A stretch of DNA of 64,000 bases from Methylocystis sp. MJC1 (GTDB taxonomy: Bacteria; Pseudomonadota; Alphaproteobacteria; Rhizobiales; Beijerinckiaceae). The stretch is from positions 3,751,001-3,815,000 of the forward strand of contig NZ_CP107558.1 in assembly GCF_026427715.1 (NCBI RefSeq), read 5' to 3'. The notes under the pieces are model-generated. The model was given only the letters and a program-made list of their open reading frames with translations, was not told where the DNA came from and made no database searches. This document shows, piece after piece, positions 57,107 through 64,000 of the stretch. Within the stretch, counting starts at the first letter, position 1; the number at the start of each line of letters is the position of its first letter. Both the position numbers and the translations under genes were made by a program.

Positions 57107-57325
57107 TTAGCAGCAGCGGAACGCGCGTTCTCCGGCGCCGCCGAAACGCGCGTTCTCCCTTGCGCGAAAAAACTCCTCGCGCGTCATGATGCGCTGGCCT
57201 TCGTGCTTGGCGCGCGCGTGGGCGATATAAGCGTCGTAATCGCCCTGCCCGACCATCAGCCGCGCGCCGTCGCGCAGCTTCGTCGCGAGCTTCACGAGAT
57301 CAAGCCCGGGCAGGCAGCAGGTCAT
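57107..57325 (-). CDS. ybdD: YbdD/YjiX family protein (CstA partner)
   Basis: A 72-residue protein: LRDGARLMVGQGDYDAYIAH, MTREEFFRARENARFGG and a C-terminal RCC. This is the small partner encoded after cstA in many proteobacteria and thought to support CstA/BtsT-type transport. It overlaps the cstA 3' end by 26 nt. Confidence 0.9.
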   Translation of the reverse strand: MTCCLPGLDLVKLATKLRDGARLMVGQGDYDAYIAHARAKHEGQRIMTREEFFRARENARFGGAGERAFRCC

Positions 57326-59381
57326 CTTCGCTCTCCCGGGTGGTGGCGCTCTCGACGGCGCGGGCCTGTCTTATCGACGAAAGGGCGAAGCCCAAAATCG
57401 ACAGCACGAGCACGATGTAAATCGCACAAAGACCCGCATCGACGTAATCGTTGAAGATCACGCGATGCATCTGATCGAGCGTCTTGGCCGGCGCCAGAAG
57501 CTCGTTCTTATCGGCTGCGGCGGCGAATTTCTTTGCATGGGCGAGGAAGCCGATCTTCGGATCGTCGTGGAAGATTTTTTCGAGCCCTGCCGTCATGGTG
57601 CAGATGTAGAGCCAGGTCGTGGGGATGATCGCGACGAAGGCGTAGCGCTCGCGCTTCATGCGGAACAGCACGACCGTGCAGAGCGTGAGCGCCATCGCCG
57701 CCAGCATTTGATTGGCGATGCCGAACAAGGGCCACAGCGTGTTGATCCCGCCCAAGGGATCGATGACCCCCTGATAGAGGAAATAGCCCCAGCCGGTGAC
57801 GGCGATCGCCGTCGCCGCGAGATTGGGCCCCCAGGCATGAGTGTTCCGGAAGGCCGGAACGAATGTGCCGACGAGATCCTGAATCATGAAGCGCGCGACG
57901 CGCGTGCCGGCGTCGATCGTCGTGAGAATGAACAGCGCCTCGAACAGGATCGCGAAATGATACCAGAAGGACATGGCGGCGGAGCCGCCGATGACTGAGG
58001 ACAGGATGGTCGCCATGCCCACAGCGAGCGTCGGCGCGCCGCCGGTGCGCGACAGGACGCTCTTCTCACCGACGTCATGCGCGACGCCCGCGAGCGTTTC
58101 CGGCGTCACGGCAAATCCCCAAGATGAAATGGCGGCCGCCGCCGCCTCCGGCGTCGCGCCGATCACAGCCGGGGCGCTGTTCATGGCGAAATAGACGCCG
58201 GGCTCCAGGCAGCTCGCGGCGATCAGCGCCATGATGGCGACGAAGCTCTCCATCAGCATGGCGCCATAGCCGATGAAGCGCGTCTGCGTCTCATCGGCGA
58301 TCATCTTCGGGGTCGTGCCGGAGGAGACGAGCGCGTGGAAGCCCGAAACCGCGCCGCAGGCGATGGTGATGAAGAGGAAGGGGAAGACGCTGCCGGCGAA
58401 GACCGGCCCCGTGCCGTCGATGAAGCGGGTCACCGCCGGCATTTTCAAATCCGGCCAGACGACAAAGATGCCGAGCGCCAGGGACAGGATCGTGCCGATC
58501 TTCAAGAAGGTCGAAAGATAGTCGCGCGGCGCCAGCAGCAGCCACACGGGCAGAACGGAGGCGACGAAGCCATAGCCGATCAGCATGAAGGCCAGCGTCT
58601 CGCCCTTATAGGTGAAGAGCGGCGCGAGCGTCGCGCTCTCGGCGACTGTGCGGCCGAAGGCGATGCTGGCCAGAAGCAGAACGAAGCCGATGATCGACAT
58701 CTCGCCGATGCGGCCGGGCCGGATGTAGCGGCCGTAGACGCCCATGAAGACAGCGATGGGGAGCGTGGCGAAAACGGTGAAGGAGCCCCAGGGGCTATCG
58801 GCCAGCGCTTTCACCACGACGAGCGCCAGCACCGCGAGCAGAATGATCATGATGGAGAGAATGCCCGCCATGGCGATGACGCCGGGGATGGGGCCCATCT
58901 CCGTCTTGATGAGATCGCCCAGCGAGCGGCCGTCGCGCCGCGTCGAGATGAAGAGGACGAGAAAATCCTGCACGGCGCCGGCGAGAATGACGCCGGTCAA
59001 AAGCCAGAGCGTTCCGGGCAGATAGCCCATTTGCGCGGCGAGCACGGGACCGACCAGCGGGCCTGCGCCCGCAATGGCGGCGAAGTGATGCCCGAACAGC
59101 ACCCATTTATCGGTCGGCACATAATCGAGCCCGTCGTTGCGACGGTGCGCGGGCGTGCTGCGGCTGGCGTCGAGCCGCAGCACAGTGTCCGCGATGAAAC
59201 GCGAATAGAAACGATAGCCGATGGCGTAAACGCCAATCGCCGCGGTGACAAACCACATGGCGTTGACCGGCTCGCCGCGCGCGCTCGCAAGCGTATAGAG
59301 CGAAAAAAGCGCAAGGGCGAAAACGGCGGCCCAACCGAAGGCGGCGGGGGCAGCGCGCCCCCGGGCAATTGAAACGGACAT
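57300..59381 (-). CDS. cstA: Carbon starvation protein A (CstA)
   Basis: A 693-residue membrane transporter of the CstA/BtsT family, used for pyruvate or peptide uptake under carbon limitation. Conserved segments: WVLFGHHFAAIAGAGPLVGP, VLAAQMGYLPGTLWLLTGVI, ARFMIQDLVGTFVPAF and GGINTLWPLFGIANQMLAAM. About 16 helices are predicted. Followed by ybdD with overlap. In a methylotroph, uptake of multi-carbon acids would be secondary. Confidence 0.95.
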   Translation of the reverse strand: MSVSIARGRAAPAAFGWAAVFALALFSLYTLASARGEPVNAMWFVTAAIGVYAIGYRFYSRFIADTVLRLDASRSTPAHRRNDGLDYVPTDKWVLFGHHFAAIAGAGPLVGPVLAAQMGYLPGTLWLLTGVILAGAVQDFLVLFISTRRDGRSLGDLIKTEMGPIPGVIAMAGILSIMIILLAVLALVVVKALADSPWGSFTVFATLPIAVFMGVYGRYIRPGRIGEMSIIGFVLLLASIAFGRTVAESATLAPLFTYKGETLAFMLIGYGFVASVLPVWLLLAPRDYLSTFLKIGTILSLALGIFVVWPDLKMPAVTRFIDGTGPVFAGSVFPFLFITIACGAVSGFHALVSSGTTPKMIADETQTRFIGYGAMLMESFVAIMALIAASCLEPGVYFAMNSAPAVIGATPEAAAAAISSWGFAVTPETLAGVAHDVGEKSVLSRTGGAPTLAVGMATILSSVIGGSAAMSFWYHFAILFEALFILTTIDAGTRVARFMIQDLVGTFVPAFRNTHAWGPNLAATAIAVTGWGYFLYQGVIDPLGGINTLWPLFGIANQMLAAMALTLCTVVLFRMKRERYAFVAIIPTTWLYICTMTAGLEKIFHDDPKIGFLAHAKKFAAAADKNELLAPAKTLDQMHRVIFNDYVDAGLCAIYIVLVLSILGFALSSIRQARAVESATTRESEDDLLPARA

Positions 59382-59537
59382 GTCACATACTCGCAGTCGC
59401 GGCCCAAGCGCCCCCCAAGCGAGATCGGTCTCTTCGGCGCGGCCAGAGAAGGCGGCACCTTAAGAGACGGCCGAACGCGCTTCAACCTGCAAGCGACGAA
59501 AACATGCGCCGCTAAAGCCCCTCCGGCGGAATGGCCG

Positions 59538-60833
59538 TCAGAAGGCCAATCGCACGGTGCGCTGAAGGCTATAGCCGAAGCTTGTCACGCCGAACGAACC
59601 GCACCCGGTAATGTCGATGTTGGAATCTCCCGTGAACTTCACCGTATCGGCGATCAGCTGCATGCACCCGCTCGACGTCGTCGCGCCGCCGTTGAACAAA
59701 AGCGCCGCCTCGGGAAGATAAACCGCGCCCTTGAAGGTTTGCGAGGAGCCGCCGTTCAATTTGAAGAGCGTTCCCGTCGCCATGGCGCGGTCGCCATACA
59801 AGACGACGCCAGGGATGCCCGCGGCTGCGCCCGGCAAGGGCGCCTCGAGATCGACCTGCGCGCCGCCATTTATGGTCGCATTCGCCCAGCCGCTCCCCAA
59901 GCTTTGCGTAAAGACGATCGTCACGCCAAGGCCTGTCACCTGGGCCTGGCTGTTGATGACGAGTTGCCCGCCATCGATGACGTAGAGACCCGGATTCAAC
60001 GTCACGGGCCCTTTGGACCCGCTGTTGGTGTTGATCGACAGGCCGTTGCAATAGACGCCGGGGTTGAGCTGGCCGCCGTCGTTGGTCGAAAATCCGTTGT
60101 AGTCGCAGCCCGAGAAGCTCGGCAGCGGAAGAGACTGATAGGGATCCGGCAGGCGCGCCTGACCCGTCATCTGGATGGCGTTGAGCGTCCCGCCGCCCTG
60201 CACGACGATATTGCCGTTCACGCTGACCATCCGCGCCGTCAGTTGCGCGGAGCCGCTTACCTCGAGCGCATCGCTCGCGCCCGAATTGCCGTAGATGTCG
60301 CAGTTGTTGAGCGTGACATTGGCGTTGCCGGTCCAGTCGAGCGCCTCGACGGCGGATTGGTCGAGCGACAGAACACAGCCCGCGCCGCCGCCGCTGACGC
60401 TCACCTGGGTCTGCGCCGCCGTCGCCGAAGCAGAGATCGGGATCGCGCTGACCTGCGCCAGTTTCATAATGATCGTCGGAACATTCGCGGCGGCCGTCAC
60501 CAAATAGCCGCCCGCCTGATCATTCGCCGCCACAGTCACGCCGATTGCGGTCGCCGTCGCGCCGAGCTCGGCGTTGACGATGTTTTGCGCAAGCGCTTGC
60601 TGCGACGCCAGCGAGGCCGTCGGATCTGACTGCGCAATCGCGATCGAGGCGGAATCAACCGCTCTCTGCAGCCGGGATCTCATGACTGTGGCGTTGCGGT
60701 AGTCGATCGCCGCGCCCACCATCAGAAAGGCGGGAATGAAGGCCAGACCGAAGATCACACCGGCCGTGCCGGAGTCGTTGGAAAAGAACGATCCTCGCGC
60801 CAAAAGCGCTTTCAGTCCTGCCGATGGTTTCAT
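59538..60833 (-). CDS. TadG-like pilus-assembly/surface protein
   Basis: A 431-residue protein. The TadE/TadG N-terminal motif is SGTAGVIFGLAFIPAFLMVG with AAIDYRNATVMRSRLQRAVD after it, the transmembrane anchor. The rest is Gly/Asn/Ser/Thr-rich and looks beta-helical (GNANVTLNNCDIYGNSGASD, GLYVIDGGQLVINSQAQV, PGVVLYGDRAMATGTLFKLN). No VWA domain is visible. No other tad genes are nearby. The ATG at 60833 is chosen over one at 60884. Confidence 0.75.
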   Translation of the reverse strand: MKPSAGLKALLARGSFFSNDSGTAGVIFGLAFIPAFLMVGAAIDYRNATVMRSRLQRAVDSASIAIAQSDPTASLASQQALAQNIVNAELGATATAIGVTVAANDQAGGYLVTAAANVPTIIMKLAQVSAIPISASATAAQTQVSVSGGGAGCVLSLDQSAVEALDWTGNANVTLNNCDIYGNSGASDALEVSGSAQLTARMVSVNGNIVVQGGGTLNAIQMTGQARLPDPYQSLPLPSFSGCDYNGFSTNDGGQLNPGVYCNGLSINTNSGSKGPVTLNPGLYVIDGGQLVINSQAQVTGLGVTIVFTQSLGSGWANATINGGAQVDLEAPLPGAAAGIPGVVLYGDRAMATGTLFKLNGGSSQTFKGAVYLPEAALLFNGGATTSSGCMQLIADTVKFTGDSNIDITGCGSFGVTSFGYSLQRTVRLAF

Positions 60834-60904
60834 CTTGCTCGCCCAAAAAAAAGACGCGGGCCCTGGAAAGGTCCGCGTCGTCATGCCGCGAAACGAGCAT
60901 AGTC

Positions 60905-61058
60905 AATTTTTCGGAAATCAAACCTTCGAATGTATACGATGGTTTTCAGGTTATATATTTGATTGCTATGTATTTATATTGATTTATCCGGTATTTTATT
61001 CAATAAAAGATCAACATAAATTCAATTTTTCTTTCATTTTTCGCTATTTTCCAGGATG
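60905..61058. other. AT-rich intergenic segment
   Basis: About 150 nt strikingly AT-rich (runs such as TTATATATTTG and ATTTATATTGATTTATC) in a GC-rich chromosome. It lies between the TadG-like gene and metH. No gene is supported; a bent or easily melted promoter region for the TadG-like gene or a foreign DNA remnant is possible. Confidence 0.6.
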
Positions 61059-61059
61059 C

Positions 61060-61083
61060 GCGGCCGGCGCAAGCGCCGGCCGC
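61060..61083. terminator. Hairpin at the metH 3' end
   Basis: GCGGCCGGCGC and GCGCCGGCCGC form a near-perfect stem 11 nt after the metH stop. The T-rich tail is on the plus-strand side, so it may act in either direction. Confidence 0.6.
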
Positions 61084-61094
61084 ATCTTTCTTTT

Positions 61095-64000
61095 CTACTC
61101 CGCAGCTTCAGCCGTCGCGGGCTCGTAGTTGAGAATGGGCCCGAGCCAGCGCTCGACATCCGCAACCAACATGCCCTTGCGGCGCGCGTAATCCTCGACC
61201 TGATCGCGCTCCACCTTGGCGACGCCGAAATAATGCGCCTGCGGGTGGCCGATATAGAGGCCGCTGACCGACGCTGCCGGCGTCATCGCGAAACTTTCCG
61301 TGAGCTTCACGCCCGTGCGCTTCTCGACGTCGAGAAGCGTGAAGAGCGTCGCCTTCTCGGTGTGGTCGGGCTGCGCCGGATAGCCGGGCGCCGGGCGGAT
61401 GCCGGCGTAGGGTTCGGCGATCAGCTCCTGCGGCGCGAAGGCTTCGTCCTTGGCGTAGGCCCAGAACTCGCGGCGCACGCGCTCATGCATGCGCTCGGCG
61501 AAAGCTTCCGCGATGCGGTCCGCAAGCGCCTTCACCATGATCGACCCATAGTCGTCGTTGGCGCGCGCATAGCGGGCGGAAATCTTTTCTTCCTCCGCTC
61601 CGGCGGTGACGACGAAGGCGCCGACGTAATCCGCCTTGCCGCTCTCCTTTGGCGCGACGAAATCGGAAAGCGCGATATTCGCCTTGCCGTCGCGTTTGCC
61701 CAGCTGCTGGCGCAGCGTGAAGAAAGTCGCGAGCGGCTCGCTGCGCGATTCGCCGACGTAAAGCGCGATGTCGTCGCCGACGCTGTTCGCCGGCCAGAAA
61801 CCGATGATCGCCTTGGGCGTGAACCAGCGCTCTTCCACAATGCGCTTCAGCATCGCCTGCGCATCATCGAACAGCTGGCGCGCCGCCGCGCCGCGCTCGG
61901 GATCGTCGAGCAAAGCGGGATAGCGGCCCTTGAATTCCCAGGTCTGGAAGAAGGGCGTCCAGTCGATATAGGGCACGAGCTCCGCGACGTCATAGCTCGC
62001 GAAAGCGCGGGCGCCCATGAAGCTCGGCTTCGTCGGCTCATAAGCCGCCCAATCGATCTTATAGTGATTGGCGCGCGCCTGCGCGAGCGGCACGCGCTGC
62101 TTATCGGCCTGCGCGCGCGCATGCGCATCCGCGACGCGCTCATATTCCGCGCGCGTCTCGGCCATGTAATCGCCGCGCGTCCTCTGCGAGACGAGCGCCT
62201 GCGCGACGCCCACCGCGCGGCTCGCGTCGGTGACATAGACCGCCTGCCCGCGGCGATAATTCGGGCTGATCTTGACCGCCGTATGCACCCGGCTCGTCGT
62301 CGCGCCGCCAATCAGCAGCGGCGTGTCGAGCCCTTCGCGCTCCAGCTCGGAGGCGACGAAGCACATTTCATCGAGCGAGGGCGTGATGAGGCCGGAGAGG
62401 CCGATGAGATCGACCTTCTCTTGCTTCGCGATTTCGAGAATCTTTGCCGCCGGCGTCATGACGCCGAGGTCGATCACCTCGAAGTTGTTGCAGCCGAGCA
62501 CAACGCCGACAATATTCTTGCCGATGTCGTGCACGTCGCCCTTCACCGTGGCGAGCAAAATCTTGCCGGCGGAAGAGCGCGCATCCTTCCCCTCCTCCAT
62601 GAAGGGCATGAGATAGGCGACCGCCTGTTTCATCACGCGCGCGGATTTCACGACCTGCGGCAGGAACATTTTGCCGGCGCCGAAGAGATCGCCCACGACA
62701 TTCATGCCGGCCATCAGCGGGCCTTCGATAACGTCGAGCGGGCGCGTCGATTTCTGACGCGCTTCCTCGACGTCGGCGTCGATATATTCAGTGACGCCGT
62801 TCACGAGCGCATATTCGAGGCGCTTCTCGACGCTGTTGTCGCGCCAGGCGGCGTCCTTCTCCGCCGATTTGGCGCCGGCGCCCTTGAATCTCTCCGCCGC
62901 TTCCACCAGCCGTTCGGTCGCGTCCTTGCGGCGGTTCAACACCACGTCTTCGCAAAGCTCGCGCAGCTCAGGGTCGATCTCGGCGTAGACCGCGAGCTGG
63001 CCGGCGTTGACGATGCCCATATCCATGCCCGCCTGAATGGCGTGGTAGAGGAAGACTGAATGCATCACCTCCCGCACCGGCTCATTGCCGCGGAAGGAGA
63101 AGGAGAGGTTCGACACGCCGCCCGAGACATGGGCGTAAGGCAGGTCGCGCTTGATGGTGCGCGTCGCCTCGATGAAGTCGACGCCGTAATTCTCATGCTC
63201 CTCGATGCCCGTCGCCACCGCGAAGATGTTGGGATCGAAGATGATGTCCTGCGGCGGGAAGCCGACTTCTTCCATAAGAATCTTGTAGGCGCGCGCGCAA
63301 ATTTCCGTCTTGCGTTTAAGCGTATCAGCCTGACCCGTTTCGTCGAAGGCCATGACGACAACAGCAGCGCCGTAACGGCGCACTTTCTTGGCGTCTTCGA
63401 CGAACTTCTCTTCGCCTTCCTTCAGCGAGATCGAATTCACCACGCCCTTGCCCTGCAGGCACTTCAGGCCAGCTTCGATGACGCTGAATTTCGACGAATC
63501 GACCATCACCGGCACGCGGGCGATGTCCGGCTCGGCGGCGAGCATATTGAGGAAGTCGACCATGGCGCGCTGCGAGTCGAGCAGGCCCTCGTCCATATTG
63601 ATGTCGATCACCTGCGCGCCATTCGCCACCTGGTCGCGCGCGACGTCGAGCGCCGCCGTGTAGTCGCCATTGGTGATGAGCTTGCGGAACTTGGCCGAGC
63701 CCGTGACATTGGTGCGCTCGCCGACATTCACAAAGGGGATATCCTTGGTGAGCGCGAAGGGCTCGAGCCCGGAAAGACGCAGCAGCGGCTCGATCGTCGG
63801 GACCGCGCGGGGCTTCATCCCCTTCACCTTCTGCGCAATGGCGCCGATGTGATCGGGCGTCGTGCCGCAGCAGCCGCCGAGAACGTTCACCAGCCCCGCC
63901 GCGGCGAATTCGCCGACGAGCTCGGCCATATATTCCGGGCTCTCGTCATAGAGACCGAACTCATTCGGCAAGCCGGCGTTGGGGAAGGCGCAGACGCGCG
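61095..64000 (-). CDS. metH: Cobalamin-dependent methionine synthase (partial, 5' end off window)
   Basis: At least 967 residues of MetH, truncated by the right edge; the frame is open to 64000. It transfers the methyl group of 5-methyl-THF to homocysteine via cobalamin. Visible parts: end of the homocysteine domain ([15 protein letters not shown] with zinc-binding Cys), the folate domain ([39 protein letters not shown]), the cobalamin domain ([20 protein letters not shown] with the DxHxxG His) and the C-terminal AdoMet-activation domain. No frameshift seen. Confidence 0.97.
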   Translation of the reverse strand, partial: RVCAFPNAGLPNEFGLYDESPEYMAELVGEFAAAGLVNVLGGCCGTTPDHIGAIAQKVKGMKPRAVPTIEPLLRLSGLEPFALTKDIPFVNVGERTNVTGSAKFRKLITNGDYTAALDVARDQVANGAQVIDINMDEGLLDSQRAMVDFLNMLAAEPDIARVPVMVDSSKFSVIEAGLKCLQGKGVVNSISLKEGEEKFVEDAKKVRRYGAAVVVMAFDETGQADTLKRKTEICARAYKILMEEVGFPPQDIIFDPNIFAVATGIEEHENYGVDFIEATRTIKRDLPYAHVSGGVSNLSFSFRGNEPVREVMHSVFLYHAIQAGMDMGIVNAGQLAVYAEIDPELRELCEDVVLNRRKDATERLVEAAERFKGAGAKSAEKDAAWRDNSVEKRLEYALVNGVTEYIDADVEEARQKSTRPLDVIEGPLMAGMNVVGDLFGAGKMFLPQVVKSARVMKQAVAYLMPFMEEGKDARSSAGKILLATVKGDVHDIGKNIVGVVLGCNNFEVIDLGVMTPAAKILEIAKQEKVDLIGLSGLITPSLDEMCFVASELEREGLDTPLLIGGATTSRVHTAVKISPNYRRGQAVYVTDASRAVGVAQALVSQRTRGDYMAETRAEYERVADAHARAQADKQRVPLAQARANHYKIDWAAYEPTKPSFMGARAFASYDVAELVPYIDWTPFFQTWEFKGRYPALLDDPERGAAARQLFDDAQAMLKRIVEERWFTPKAIIGFWPANSVGDDIALYVGESRSEPLATFFTLRQQLGKRDGKANIALSDFVAPKESGKADYVGAFVVTAGAEEEKISARYARANDDYGSIMVKALADRIAEAFAERMHERVRREFWAYAKDEAFAPQELIAEPYAGIRPAPGYPAQPDHTEKATLFTLLDVEKRTGVKLTESFAMTPAASVSGLYIGHPQAHYFGVAKVERDQVEDYARRKGMLVADVERWLGPILNYEPATAEAAE

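Noticed and set aside
61056..63059. 667-codon plus-strand frame opposite metH
   Set aside because: Antisense shadow of metH; translation lacks recognisable motifs.

Overview
The window looks like chromosomal DNA from a GC-rich alphaproteobacterial methylotroph, most likely a type II methanotroph of the Methylocystis/Methylosinus kind. The main evidence is a calcium-type methanol dehydrogenase large subunit (mxaF) followed by the start of mxaJ at the left edge. Rhizobiales-style housekeeping genes (ilvB/ilvH/ilvC, ispG, Omp25/31-like barrels, an RT0821-type lipoprotein, a TIGR02301-type protein) support this. The organism assignment is an inference; no rRNA gene is present.

Positions 1-4850 hold mxaF-mxaJ (minus strand), a secreted trypsin-like protease, a diheme cytochrome c and a small secreted protein. 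Positions 4873-12756 form the most unusual block, a minus-strand operon. Its first gene encodes a zinc-ribbon (TackOD1-like) protein with an N-terminal domain of about 200 residues. It is followed by a processive GT2 glycosyltransferase, a HlyD-type adaptor, a Tat-exported GH18-like TIM-barrel protein and a TolC-type outer-membrane channel. This reads as a polysaccharide synthesis, trimming and export system built on type I secretion parts. Its first gene is split by a 1476-bp IS5/IS1182-type insertion sequence. Removing the element and one CTAG copy restores a single 464-codon reading frame.

Positions 13326-26172 carry slyX, an MFS transporter, tRNA-Phe, ridA, a moeB-like gene, a GT4 glycosyltransferase with an LpxH-like phosphoesterase, a CorC-type protein, a fused shikimate kinase/dehydroquinate synthase (aroKB), a NUDIX hydrolase, a PhzF-like protein and two tandem paralogues each made of two NTF2-like domains. 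Positions 26237-31734 hold the branched-chain amino-acid genes ilvC, ilvH and ilvB. A leader peptide containing Leu-Leu-Val-Val and a terminator hairpin lie upstream of ilvB, which is a classical attenuator layout.

Positions 31860-43805 include a GST, an L,D-transpeptidase, a TetR regulator, YebC, a LOG-family protein, a GDP-sugar block (gmd, a GDP-hexulose reductase, GT4), Omp-type barrels, adenosine kinase, an FKBP isomerase and an ankyrin protein. Positions 43879-64000 include a dicarboxylate symporter, a B12-binding radical SAM protein, pdxH, a histidine-phosphatase/NUDIX fusion, mntH, a J-domain protein, a TacA/TacT toxin-antitoxin pair, ispG, a degenerate uracil-DNA-glycosylase-like protein, cstA-ybdD, a TadG-like pilus protein and the 3' two-thirds or more of metH.

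Three families of intergenic palindromic repeats are scattered through the right four-fifths of the window. The stretch from about 2.2 to 13.6 kb is visibly less GC-rich than the rest, which fits an accessory or acquired region.
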